Shown here piece by piece: positions 19,833 to 29,048 of a stretch of DNA of 64,000 nucleotides; the first letter of the stretch is position 1, and each line of letters begins with the position of its first letter. Origin of the DNA: Candidatus Saccharimonadota bacterium (lineage in GTDB: Bacteria > Patescibacteriota > Saccharimonadia > Saccharimonadales > Saccharimonadaceae); assembly GCA_028286365.1 (NCBI GenBank), contig JAQBRR010000001.1, positions 186,001 through 250,000 of the forward strand, read 5' to 3'. Both the position numbers and the translations under genes were made by a program. Under the pieces are notes generated by a model. It saw nothing but the letters and a program-made list of their open reading frames with translations. It had not been told where the DNA came from and did no database searches.

Positions 19833-20885
19833 ATGCAAGATATAATTCCCAACAATCGTCGTTCACGCGGCAATATCAAGCCAGTTGATCGACAACAGCC
19901 TATTCACCTACACTCCGACAGGGACTATCGTACGGTGTATATTGAGCGTTCTCGGATTATCAATATACAGACTACCCAGTCAATGCCACCTACGGTTGTC
20001 ACAGAACAGGTGAGTATTACGGTTGAGACACCAGTAGAAGCAGTGCAGGAAGCACCAGTTGCACTACAGTCAGTTATGTCGACACCATCAGAGATACAGG
20101 CAGCTATGATTCGTGAGCTATCTGCGGAGCAAAAAGTTCACGCTATGGCGCATGCACTTGAAAAGGTACGACATGAACTCGATCGGGAGCAGCGTAAAAA
20201 ATCATTCCTCAAACGTCTCAGTCTGTCGCTAACAGCAATTGTTCTTCTTCTTTCAACGGGCTATGTGGGCATTAATACGTGGCTGACGAATAACCAAGTA
20301 AAGGCACAATCTGCAACTGAGAGTGCGGCAATTGCAAGTGTTGCGACCGGTGCTAATACATCAAATATCGATACAAAGGCAGTTGAGGGGACCGACAAAA
20401 CTCCACTTCCTAAGAATGCAGTTACTGCCTATCAAGCCGCACCAGACTTACCCAAGACACTCACCATTAGTAAGATTAAGGTAAACGCCCGAGTACTACA
20501 AATGGGACTTAACAAAGATAATACTATCCAGGCGCCAATCAATATATTCGATGCTGGTTGGTACACCGGAAGCGTTAAGCCGGGCGAGATTGGCGCAGTT
20601 TTAATCGATGGTCACTCGTCGGCAGATCATCAGGCACTATTCGGTAATCTCGATAAGCTTGTCGTTGGTGACCAGATTCAACTAACCAAGGGCGATGGTA
20701 CGAAGCTCACTTACAAGGTAGTCCACACTGAAATCGATGATAAGGATAAAGTTAACATGCATTCATTGCTCTTGCCATACGGTAAGGCAGTACGGGCGCT
20801 TAATATCATCACATGTGCTGGTGACTGGATACCTTCACAGGATACGTTGACCAAGCGCGTGCTTGTCTATACAGAACAAATCTAG
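19833..20885 (+). CDS. Sortase family protein (sortase 2)
   Basis: TM segment, LIDGHSS His, NIITCAG Cys, TKRVLVYTEQI Arg; paralog of sortase 1. Confidence 0.87.
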   Translation: MQDIIPNNRRSRGNIKPVDRQQPIHLHSDRDYRTVYIERSRIINIQTTQSMPPTVVTEQVSITVETPVEAVQEAPVALQSVMSTPSEIQAAMIRELSAEQKVHAMAHALEKVRHELDREQRKKSFLKRLSLSLTAIVLLLSTGYVGINTWLTNNQVKAQSATESAAIASVATGANTSNIDTKAVEGTDKTPLPKNAVTAYQAAPDLPKTLTISKIKVNARVLQMGLNKDNTIQAPINIFDAGWYTGSVKPGEIGAVLIDGHSSADHQALFGNLDKLVVGDQIQLTKGDGTKLTYKVVHTEIDDKDKVNMHSLLLPYGKAVRALNIITCAGDWIPSQDTLTKRVLVYTEQI

Positions 20886-20939
20886 CATCCAGTTTGCATT
20901 GACTGACCGACCGAGGTAAGGGTATAATACGGTTTGTAT

Positions 20940-21014
20940 TCCGACGTAGCTCAATGGTGGAGCAAGAAGCTGTTAACTTCGAGGTTGCTGGTTCGAGTCC
21001 AGCCGTCGGAGCCA
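20940..21014 (+). tRNA. tRNA-Asn (anticodon GTT), CCA encoded
   Basis: Acceptor TCCGACG/CGTCGGA, D-arm GCTC..GAGC, anticodon loop CTGTTAA, T-arm GCTGG-TTCGAGT-CCAGC, 3' GCCA. Confidence 0.95.
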
Positions 21015-21028
21015 AAATGATTATGCTT

Positions 21029-21056
21029 AAAGACTTCTTATAGAAGTCTTTTTGTT
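21029..21056 (+). terminator. Rho-independent-type terminator downstream of the tRNA
   Basis: AAAGACTTCT-TAT-AGAAGTCTTT followed by a T-rich stretch. Confidence 0.75.
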
Positions 21057-21063
21057 ATATCAT

Positions 21064-21717
21064 AAACATATTATGGAAGAAAAAAATAACATAGAACTAC
21101 TAGAGTCACCCAAGAAAAAGAGAAATTATAAAGCTCTAAAAATATTTTCCCTTATTGTTTTGTTGCTTATTGCTGTAGCCGGCGTAGGCTATTCTGTTTA
21201 CTCGTGGCAACAAGACAATAACTTACGATCAACTATCAAGGATAGGGACGTTCAGATTCACGCACTAGATAAGAAAATCAGCTCTTTAGAATCGCAACCC
21301 TCTTCTTTACTAATACAAGCAACACTTCCTAATGGCAAAGTCGCTAGTTTCCCAGATACTGACAGCAATAGAAATATTCTCTGGTGGGCTAGTGGTTCTA
21401 GTGCCGATGAACTCTCGAGTAAGTACATATTTATATCTGATAAGCTTTATCAGCAATATATGGCCGAGCTTGATGACACTATTAAGGTGACTTACTGTGG
21501 TACTAACAATGACTTAAAGGCATTGCAGTCTGATCTCGTCTTTGGGCTACTGAATACTGACAATAAACAAATCACTCATCCGCAAAACGGTAATTGTCTT
21601 CAAGCGGTAGCTTCGAATGATAATGCCGATTTGACGACACGAGCATCTGCACAGAAAGTCTTATCAGAAATTAATAATGACATGCAGGCATTCATAGCAT
21701 CAGTATCAATTAAATAA
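21064..21717 (+). CDS. Single-TM protein with coiled-coil-like segment, hypothetical; lies between the tRNA repeats
   Basis: ORF with TM LKIFSLIVLLLIAVAGVGYSVYSW and heptad-like KDRDVQIHALDKKISSLES; start assigned by eye. Confidence 0.65.
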   Translation, partial: KHIMEEKNNIELLESPKKKRNYKALKIFSLIVLLLIAVAGVGYSVYSWQQDNNLRSTIKDRDVQIHALDKKISSLESQPSSLLIQATLPNGKVASFPDTDSNRNILWWASGSSADELSSKYIFISDKLYQQYMAELDDTIKVTYCGTNNDLKALQSDLVFGLLNTDNKQITHPQNGNCLQAVASNDNADLTTRASAQKVLSEINNDMQAFIASVSIK

Positions 21718-21754
21718 TTAATTTTACGAAGTACGTCCACTAGTGGGAGCCATG

Positions 21755-21790
21755 AAAAAAGCTGAAATCCTTATGGATCTCAGCTTTTTT
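21755..21790 (+). terminator. Terminator hairpin following the degenerate tRNA-end copy
   Basis: AAAAAAGCTGAAATCC-TTAT-GGATCTCAGCTTTTTT. Confidence 0.75.
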
Positions 21791-21816
21791 CTATGTCTTT
21801 GATTGTTTGGTTCGGA

Positions 21817-21853
21817 CCAGCAACTCGCCAGCCTGCTGGCGATAAGTTGCTGG
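21817..21853. repeat. Long imperfect inverted repeat
   Basis: CCAGCAACTCGCCAG-CCTG-CTGGCG(ata)AGTTGCTGG: 15 paired positions with a 3-nt bulge. Confidence 0.75.
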
Positions 21854-21952
21854 CGGCGCAGTGAATGAAGCGAAAGAAAGCACGAAGTATTTTCTTGAGC
21901 GAATGAACGAAGGAGGCAAAGCCGATGTCCAGCCGTCGGAGCCAAGCATAGG

Positions 21953-21977
21953 CACTTTCTGAAAGGAAAGTGTTTTT
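21953..21977 (+). terminator. Terminator-like hairpin downstream of the exact tRNA-end copy
   Basis: CACTTTC-TGAAAG-GAAAGTG-TTTTT. Confidence 0.7.
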
Positions 21978-22081
21978 ATTTGGTGTGATTTAGGCATGTT
22001 GACCACAAAGATCTTGAATTCGTGAAAATGCTAATTGTGCGTTTCGTAAGATACTCTCGATAGTGAGCGTATACTAGTTGT

Positions 22082-22276
22082 ATGAACAACTTCTTACAAC
22101 ATACGCTGCTCGGCGTACCGATCTATACATGGATCTTGCAGCTATTATATGTTGCTGTTGCCCTATTGATACTATTTGCCTTTGCGACCGTGCATAAAAG
22201 AACAACTCTGGAGATCGCACTATTTGTAGCTGTTGTTATTGTTGTAGATGTTATTTGGCGACTCGCCATTAAGTGA
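22082..22276 (+). CDS. Small two-TM membrane protein, hypothetical
   Basis: 64-aa hydrophobic ORF. Confidence 0.5.
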   Translation: MNNFLQHTLLGVPIYTWILQLLYVAVALLILFAFATVHKRTTLEIALFVAVVIVVDVIWRLAIK

Positions 22277-22420
22277 AAGAATTTATCATCTCAGTGACCA
22301 GATAAGTTTCTTGATAAAGCTAACGTACTAACTAGCACTTTACAAGCTAGCACTTCTCTACTATTATAGGGAGTATACATATGCTATACAAAATATAGTA
22401 TTAACGAAATAGGTAAAGAA

Positions 22421-23473
22421 ATGACAACACAACAAAACTCGTCAGTACTATTTGGACTCGATACATTCGGAGACGTACCGGTTGACGACAATAAAAATCT
22501 TATGACCTACGGGGGTGCAATCAGGCAGGTTGTTAAGGAAGCAGTTCTTGCCGACAAGCTTGGTATTGATGCGATTGCACTTGGCGAACATCATCGAATG
22601 GAGTATGCAATATCTAGCCCCGAGACCGTATTAGCAGGAATCGCTACGCAGACTAAACGCATTAAACTTGCATCAGGTGTAACTGTACTTAGTTCGGATG
22701 ATCCTGTTCGAGTCTTTGAACGATTCTCGACACTTGATGCACTGTCTAACGGTCGTGCGCAAGTTATTCTCGGGAGAGGTTCGTTTACTGAATCATTCCC
22801 GCTGTTTGGCTATGACCTTCGTGATTATGAGGAACTATTTGAAGAGAAAGTTGAACTTTTCGCAGAGCTTCTTAATGAGAAACCGGTTTCTTGGACAGGG
22901 ACAGTACGGGCTGCGCTTGATAATGCTGATGTGTTCCCGAAGACAGATTCAGGACGAATCGAGACGATGATTGGCGTAGGCGGATCGCCACAATCGGTCG
23001 TTCGAGCAGCCCGCTACAATTTTCCATTAATGCTCGCAATAATTGGCGGCTCGCCAGATCGTTTTGTACCATACGTTGATCTGTATCATCAGGCGACCAA
23101 AGAATTTGGGACAACGGCTTATCCGATTGGGATGCATTCACCTGGCTTTATTGCTGACAGTGACGAAGAGGCAAGACGTACCGCGTGGCCACCTTACAAA
23201 AAGAGTCATGATCGAATTGGAAAAACACGAGGGTGGCCACCGCTAACTCGTGAGCAGTTCAACTACGAAATTGATAACGGCTCACTTTATATCGGATCAC
23301 CCGAGACGGTTGCTAAAAAAATAGCACGCTCAATTAAAGTCCTCGGTGTTGGTCGATTCGATTTAGTCTATGGCCAGGGTCCGCTCGCAGCAAGTGCACG
23401 ATTACACATGATTGAACTGTACGGTACAAAGGTTATTCCAATGGTGAGGGAACTCCTCGCAAAGAAGAAATAA
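22421..23473 (+). CDS. LLM-class (luciferase-like) flavin-dependent oxidoreductase
   Basis: LGEHHRMEYAISSPETVLAGIATQTKRIKLASGVTVLSSDDPVRVFERFSTLDALSNGRA. Confidence 0.9.
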   Translation: MTTQQNSSVLFGLDTFGDVPVDDNKNLMTYGGAIRQVVKEAVLADKLGIDAIALGEHHRMEYAISSPETVLAGIATQTKRIKLASGVTVLSSDDPVRVFERFSTLDALSNGRAQVILGRGSFTESFPLFGYDLRDYEELFEEKVELFAELLNEKPVSWTGTVRAALDNADVFPKTDSGRIETMIGVGGSPQSVVRAARYNFPLMLAIIGGSPDRFVPYVDLYHQATKEFGTTAYPIGMHSPGFIADSDEEARRTAWPPYKKSHDRIGKTRGWPPLTREQFNYEIDNGSLYIGSPETVAKKIARSIKVLGVGRFDLVYGQGPLAASARLHMIELYGTKVIPMVRELLAKKK

Positions 23474-25192
23474 ATGACTTCACAAGTAAAAACAATTGGC
23501 ATCCTTGGAGCAGGCAAAGTAGGTATTGTCCTCGCTCAACTAGCACTCAAAGCAGGCTATAACGTTACTATAGCTGGTTCCGGTAATCCTAAGAAAATTG
23601 CTTTGACTGTAAAGATTTTAACACCAGGCGCGATCGCGAAGACGGCCGAAGAGGTCGCGCGTGAGTCCGACATTGTTATCCTCGCATTACCACTTGGCAA
23701 GCATCAGAACATTCCTAAAGATGAGCTAGGAGGTAAGCTGGTTATCGATGCAATGAATTATTGGTGGGAAGTCGACGGTATTCGCGACGACCTGACCGAT
23801 CCACGAACGTCATCAAGTGAAATAGTTCAGGCATTTTTGCCAAACTCTCACATTGTTAAGGCACTCAACCATATGGGATATCACAATCTATATGACGAGA
23901 CAAAGCCGGAAGGTTCAGAACATAGAAAAGCCATTGCTGTAGCTGGAGATAAAGAATCAGATATCAAAGTCGTATCAAAAATAGTAAGTGACTTTGGTTT
24001 TGATCCAGTCGTTATTGGGCCACTATCAAGTGGTATTCGCCTCGAACCTGGCAGTGATGCATTTGGAGCGAATGTTGAAGCCGATGCACTTCGAGAGCTT
24101 ATCCAGAACTTTCCAAAAACGAAACGAGGTAGAGAAGTAGAGGCTACCCGGAATAGCGTCATAGAGGCACAGCATTCACTAAGACCCATAGCTTATAATA
24201 GAAGTATGAACTATCGAAAATTTGGTAAAACGAACAAGACTGTATCAGAAATCGGGTTAGGTACTTGGCAGCTAGGCGGATCGTGGGGTGATGTATCCGA
24301 CGAGGAAGCAATTGATATTTTGCATACGGCGGCAGACAATGGTGTCACGTTTTTCGATACTGCCGATGTATATGGTGATGGGAAAAGTGAACGATTAATC
24401 GCGCAGTTTATGAAAAGTCGAAAAGCTAAAGACATCTTTATTGCAACCAAGATTGGACGATTTAGTGATCCAGGTTGGCCAGATAATTTTACACTCGATG
24501 CCATGCGCATGCATGTGCAAGCATCACTGAAGCGTCTGGAGGTTGACGTACTCGATCTCGTTCAGCTGCATTGTATTCCAACCGATGTACTGAGGGATGG
24601 CGCAGTATTTGAACACCTTCGCACTTTGAAAAATGAAGGTCTCATTAAGGAGTTTGGTGTCAGTGTCGAAACAATGGAAGAAGCACTGATATGTCTAGAG
24701 CATGAGGACGTCGCGTCATTGCAGGTAATTTTCAATATTTTCAGACAAAAGGCAATACACACAATCTTTGATGAGGCGCTAAAAAAAGACACAGCAATTA
24801 TTGTTCGCCTTCCACTTGCGAGTGGATTACTCTCAGGCAAGATGACCAAGACAACGCATTTTGATGCTACCGACCATCGTAACTTTAATCGAAACGGCGA
24901 GTCATTTAATGTTGGTGAAACATTTGCAGGACTACCATATGAAAAAGGTGTTGAGTTAGCCGATGAGTTAAAACACTTGGTGCCTGAAGGTATGACAATG
25001 GCACAGATGGCACTTCGGTGGATCTTGGACTTCCCGGCAGTTAGTACAGTTATTCCAGGTGCTAGTAGCGCCACGCAGATTGAATCGAACGTATCGACAA
25101 GCTCGCTTAAACCATTGAGCAAAGAACTACATCAGAAGTTGACTGATTTTTATGAGCAACAAGTGCAAATGAATATTAGGGGTCCGTACTAA
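23474..25192 (+). CDS. Fusion: F420:NADP-oxidoreductase-like Rossmann protein (N-term) + aldo/keto reductase (C-term)
   Basis: [30 protein letters not shown] at the N-terminus; [25 protein letters not shown]...[17 protein letters not shown] motif from about 24207; one uninterrupted frame. Confidence 0.85.
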   Translation: MTSQVKTIGILGAGKVGIVLAQLALKAGYNVTIAGSGNPKKIALTVKILTPGAIAKTAEEVARESDIVILALPLGKHQNIPKDELGGKLVIDAMNYWWEVDGIRDDLTDPRTSSSEIVQAFLPNSHIVKALNHMGYHNLYDETKPEGSEHRKAIAVAGDKESDIKVVSKIVSDFGFDPVVIGPLSSGIRLEPGSDAFGANVEADALRELIQNFPKTKRGREVEATRNSVIEAQHSLRPIAYNRSMNYRKFGKTNKTVSEIGLGTWQLGGSWGDVSDEEAIDILHTAADNGVTFFDTADVYGDGKSERLIAQFMKSRKAKDIFIATKIGRFSDPGWPDNFTLDAMRMHVQASLKRLEVDVLDLVQLHCIPTDVLRDGAVFEHLRTLKNEGLIKEFGVSVETMEEALICLEHEDVASLQVIFNIFRQKAIHTIFDEALKKDTAIIVRLPLASGLLSGKMTKTTHFDATDHRNFNRNGESFNVGETFAGLPYEKGVELADELKHLVPEGMTMAQMALRWILDFPAVSTVIPGASSATQIESNVSTSSLKPLSKELHQKLTDFYEQQVQMNIRGPY

Positions 25193-25665
25193 ACAAGACT
25201 CAGTAGTTTAGAAAACTCTGCAAGAGTTTGTTTGATAGTAGGTAATGCTGGATGGTTAGATTTTGGCCATACAACCGAAGGACTGTAAATCTCGGTAATA
25301 TGACAATAGTGAATTAAATTTGGTCCGACTAATATATCAACATCGATGATTGTCGCTTGGCCAACTTGATCGAATGTTGCTTGAATATTTGAGGGAATAA
25401 TCTCGTGGTTTATAAAGTGAATATCACGGACGAAGTTTACATCTGCGTCTTTGAAAGTTTTGCCCATTGAATCACCACCTAGGATCTTCTGATGAATCAC
25501 AGCAAACGTATTCACATTTGACTGATCAAACGTGACGAGCGACAATTCCAAAACTTTATGATTTTGCTTGGTGATTGTCTGTATGATTCTATGTTTAAAG
25601 TCTTGAAAAACAATCACTAGTTTAGTCGGTCCGAATTGTTGTTCCAGGATGTCACTCGATAGCAT
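25189..25665 (-). CDS. Hypothetical protein
   Basis: 158-aa ORF between convergent/divergent neighbours; no motif recognised. Confidence 0.55.
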   Translation of the reverse strand: MLSSDILEQQFGPTKLVIVFQDFKHRIIQTITKQNHKVLELSLVTFDQSNVNTFAVIHQKILGGDSMGKTFKDADVNFVRDIHFINHEIIPSNIQATFDQVGQATIIDVDILVGPNLIHYCHITEIYSPSVVWPKSNHPALPTIKQTLAEFSKLLSLV

Positions 25666-25750
25666 AATAGTTTAGAGTATGTCACATAAATGATGCTTTT
25701 TCTAAATAGCCTTGCATAATTGAAGAGTCTTTCCCATACTATACAGCGAT

Positions 25751-26323
25751 ATGCAGGATAATTCTAAACCAGCGCTATATAAAGAAATGCTTTTCACAGC
25801 TGACGTAGTTGATGCACGTATTAACGAAATGGCTGCTGATATTATCAAGATGTACAGCTCAGCAAATACGGTCTTTGTAAGTTTGTTAAATGGCGCCCAA
25901 CCATTTAGTTCAAAGCTAATGCGAGCGATTCAGCTAGAAGATTCTTACTTTCATCCAAACGTTCAATCGATGATCGTCAGTCGCTATGGCCCCAACCGTG
26001 AGCCAGGACCACTCACACTCGTCACTGACGTTCCACCAAGTTATAGGAATCTGAAAGGCAAACGTGTTGTATTACTCGATGATCTGATTGATGAGGGTGA
26101 CACGCTAGATTTTGCAAAAGCGCATTTACTAAACTATGGTGCCGAACAAGTTGATAGTATTGTCCTGGTGAAGAAACATAAGGACACACCAATCAAAGAG
26201 GGCATTGTGCTATTTGGTTTTGAAGCACCAAATGTTTGGTTAACTGGTATGGGCATGGACGACGAGCGATTAGGCTCCGAAGGTAACCGTTGGGCCGGCT
26301 GGATTGCGGTCGCAAACAGCTAG
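25751..26323 (+). CDS. hpt: Hypoxanthine phosphoribosyltransferase-like protein
   Basis: VFVSLLNGAQPF and PRPP motif VVLLDDLIDEGDTL. Confidence 0.8.
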   Translation: MQDNSKPALYKEMLFTADVVDARINEMAADIIKMYSSANTVFVSLLNGAQPFSSKLMRAIQLEDSYFHPNVQSMIVSRYGPNREPGPLTLVTDVPPSYRNLKGKRVVLLDDLIDEGDTLDFAKAHLLNYGAEQVDSIVLVKKHKDTPIKEGIVLFGFEAPNVWLTGMGMDDERLGSEGNRWAGWIAVANS

Positions 26324-26871
26324 TTAGTTTGATTCTTTCTAATATGCGTAGATGCTAAGTGACCATGCTCAGTGTAGATGAGTGTGTAGTCGATTTTTAT
26401 ATGATACGTTTTCTCTAAATCAGTCAGTATAGTTACAATCTCATTAGCCTTTTCATTATTTCTCATGCCGATTGCAAGTGTTACTGAACTAAGTAATATA
26501 TCAAGGTCTTGCCAGCGATAGGTGAAAGTCCGAACAACGTCTGATCCCAGCAGTAGGGTAAAGGAAGCATCTGGAAACATGGTCTTTAATTCTGGAAGCG
26601 TATCTTTGGTCGTAAATTGTTCTGATGATAGTCTTACGACTGACAGCTTTGGTATGGTATGAATTGCCTGCTTTAAAGTCGTGATACGATGACTAATGTC
26701 TGATACTGAACTTTTTTCTCGTGGGCGTCGTTCGGGCAAGAAGACAACTTCATCTAGATTCCGGTTTTTAATGGCTTCGAGTGCAAACGAAATATGCCCC
26801 TTATGGACGGGGTCGAATGTACCGGAATAGATGCCAATATGTCGCTTCACTCCTCTTACTATATCGTACAT
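26320..26871 (-). CDS. nadD: Nicotinate-nucleotide adenylyltransferase-like nucleotidyltransferase
   Basis: IGIYSGTFDPVHKGHISFALEA; C-terminal STHIRKN (ISST.IR equivalent); start trimmed to MYDIVRG. Confidence 0.78.
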   Translation of the reverse strand: MYDIVRGVKRHIGIYSGTFDPVHKGHISFALEAIKNRNLDEVVFLPERRPREKSSVSDISHRITTLKQAIHTIPKLSVVRLSSEQFTTKDTLPELKTMFPDASFTLLLGSDVVRTFTYRWQDLDILLSSVTLAIGMRNNEKANEIVTILTDLEKTYHIKIDYTLIYTEHGHLASTHIRKNQTN

Positions 26872-26912
26872 GGCAAAACGGACTACAATAGATATATAAG
26901 GAGGGATACAAA

Positions 26913-27251
26913 ATGCCAAAATATATGATTTTACATAATGCACCTGAACCTGCTAGTGAGCTCATAGCGCGGACAAAGCCGGAGGATCAACAGGCTGCAA
27001 TGGAGGCGTGGATAGCCTGGAAGGAAGAGGCTGATAAGAAGGTCAAGTTTGAATTTGGTATGCCTCTTCAGGCTGTCGGGCGAGTGACTCCTGAGGGAGT
27101 TACCGAGAGTGATAGTCAGGCATCCGGCTACTCGATGATCGAAGCTGATTCAAGCGAGACAGTCATTGATGTACTTCGTAACCATCCACATCTCGCACGT
27201 CCAGGCGCAACGATGGACATACTCGAAATTATACCGATGCCAGGTATGTAA
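26913..27251 (+). CDS. YCII-related domain protein
   Basis: GYSMIEADSSETVIDVLRNHPHLARPGATMDILEIIPM. Confidence 0.75.
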   Translation: MPKYMILHNAPEPASELIARTKPEDQQAAMEAWIAWKEEADKKVKFEFGMPLQAVGRVTPEGVTESDSQASGYSMIEADSSETVIDVLRNHPHLARPGATMDILEIIPMPGM

Positions 27252-27338
27252 CCTAGGTGCCTACTAGCGTTGATAATCGATAACCCTCATGCTATTATTG
27301 ATCTAACGAGATGATAATACTGCGGGGAGAAATTATTC

Positions 27339-27842
27339 ATGGATAACGTACCAGTTCACGTCAACCACGGCGCTACGGCACATGCCGAAGAGCCGGTAAA
27401 CTCAAGTCGTAAGAGTAAACGAGGCAAAGGTCGCAAGAAACTTGTTGCAATTTCAATCAGCGTCATTGTGCTTGCTGCAATTATTGTCCTTGCAGCTCTC
27501 ATGGTTTATCGTTCGAGTGTCGGATCACTGATTGATAGCAGTAAGTATCAAGCGGTATTCTTGACTAATGGCCAGAGCTATTTCGGAAAATTGCAACCAG
27601 CCGGCGGCTCATATATGCGTTTGACTGATATCTTTTATCTTCAAACCAAGCCAACTGATTCAACAGCTCCACAGCAAGCAACACCTGATACAACAGCACA
27701 GGTTCAACTGATTAAACTTGGTGATGAGATACATGGGCCTAGTGACGAGATGATTATTGATAAGTCACAAATCTTGTTCTTTGAGAACCTCAAGTCTGAC
27801 GGCAAAGTTGCGCAGTCTATTGCGGCCTACCAAAAGAAATAG
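27339..27842 (+). CDS. Single-TM hypothetical membrane protein
   Basis: Basic N-terminus then TM VAISISVIVLAAIIVLAALMVY; extracytoplasmic TNGQSYFGKL region. Confidence 0.7.
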   Translation: MDNVPVHVNHGATAHAEEPVNSSRKSKRGKGRKKLVAISISVIVLAAIIVLAALMVYRSSVGSLIDSSKYQAVFLTNGQSYFGKLQPAGGSYMRLTDIFYLQTKPTDSTAPQQATPDTTAQVQLIKLGDEIHGPSDEMIIDKSQILFFENLKSDGKVAQSIAAYQKK

Positions 27843-27851
27843 CGTAACGCT

Positions 27852-28355
27852 ATGGTAACTAAAAAACGCATCATACGATCTATACGTAATACAGTAATTA
27901 GCATTCTTGCGTTACTAATATTATTCGTCGGTACGGGGCTAATTTATACATGGGTTATGGGTCGTAGCACGCCAACCACACCAGCAGTAGCAACGACGTC
28001 GACTACTGTTCCTGTCGTAAAGCATGTCGAGCCAGGAGCCAACGTTCAGGAAAGCGCATCAGTTCAATCGATCACAAGCCCTATCGTGCCGGGTGATAAC
28101 GCATCAATAATTGTAAAAACGAATCCCGGGTCGTGGTGTACGATTACTGTGGTATATGACAAAACACCGAGTAAGGATAGTGGACTTGGTGGTAAGACAT
28201 CAGATGATTTTGGGAGTGTCACGTGGACATGGACCGTTGAGTCGACGGTGCCCCTTGGTAAATGGCCAGTCACGGTCACGTGTCTCCGTAATAAATTGTC
28301 AGCTGTTGTCGTCGGAGACTTGGTTGTTAGTAAAGACGTACAGGCTACTAATTAA
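27852..28355 (+). CDS. Single-TM hypothetical membrane protein with Ig-like extracytoplasmic part
   Basis: ORF with N-terminal TM and GSWCTITVVYDKTPSKDSGLG...GSVTWTWTVESTVPLGKWPVTVTC. Confidence 0.7.
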   Translation: MVTKKRIIRSIRNTVISILALLILFVGTGLIYTWVMGRSTPTTPAVATTSTTVPVVKHVEPGANVQESASVQSITSPIVPGDNASIIVKTNPGSWCTITVVYDKTPSKDSGLGGKTSDDFGSVTWTWTVESTVPLGKWPVTVTCLRNKLSAVVVGDLVVSKDVQATN

Positions 28356-29019
28356 GGGTGTTAATGTAGGTAGCCCAGTCATTGTTGGAGATGGTGCTGG
28401 CCGAAGTAATAAGGAGTAAGAGATTATTTTTACTGAAAATAGCTCGTTGCGTACCTTTATCATATGTGCCAATGTGGACGGTAATTGCGCCGACGGTTAT
28501 TTTTTCACTTGCGCCCTCTGCTTCTGCAATTTGCTGAACTTGTGCCTCGATGTTATTTTTAAACCCATCAGGTAGGGGCTGCTCACTGACATCTACTTGA
28601 ACTTTTCCAATTTTATCGACGTAAGCATACACAGCATTAGATGTTGGTGGGCTCACGCGTGTCCAGCCTCCAAGCTCACTACTTGATTTTCCGTCAGGTA
28701 GAATTGTCGTGTAGTTAGGGGTACCTTTTGTTAGCGTTATTTTAGCGCTAGGGATATATTTTGGTGCATGATTGCGCTCAAATAGAAAATACCATGACAG
28801 GACGGCAGCAAAAATTAAAGCAAGGATAATGACTGCAACAATTCTACGACGACGTGTGTTAAGTCTGGCTTTTATTTTCTTTGGAATCTTTATTTTTGGT
28901 AGAGAAGGTAGAACGAACACAATCTGTCGTCTTTTTTTTGTGTTAGGGTTTTTGGCAACAACGGATGGTCTGACATCTTGCCATACCATACCTTTAGGAC
29001 GATTTTTCTCACCTGCCAT
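28348..29019 (-). CDS. Single-TM hypothetical membrane protein
   Basis: 223-aa ORF, TM IVAVIILALIFAAVLSWYFLF. Confidence 0.7.
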   Translation of the reverse strand: MAGEKNRPKGMVWQDVRPSVVAKNPNTKKRRQIVFVLPSLPKIKIPKKIKARLNTRRRRIVAVIILALIFAAVLSWYFLFERNHAPKYIPSAKITLTKGTPNYTTILPDGKSSSELGGWTRVSPPTSNAVYAYVDKIGKVQVDVSEQPLPDGFKNNIEAQVQQIAEAEGASEKITVGAITVHIGTYDKGTQRAIFSKNNLLLLITSASTISNNDWATYINTLN

Positions 29020-29048
29020 ATGGTTATAGTATACCAGAGGGAATCATC

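Larger units (their letters stand above)
20997..21944 (+). repeat. tRNA-Asn 3'-end direct repeats: 20997-21014 (in the tRNA), 21735-21752 (degenerate, 14/18), 21927-21944 (exact 18/18)
   Basis: GTCCAGCCGTCGGAGCCA at 20997 and 21927; GTCCACTAGTGGGAGCCA at 21735. Confidence 0.9.

Noticed and set aside
20809-21015. Minus-strand ORF MAPTAGLEPATSKLTASCSTIELRR...
   Set aside because: Antisense translation of the tRNA-Asn gene; this is a well-known spurious ORF pattern.
21724-22006. Minus-strand ORFs MAPTAGHRLCLL... and MVNMPKSHQIK...
   Set aside because: They start in or run over tRNA-end copies, hairpins and terminators, with no coding character.
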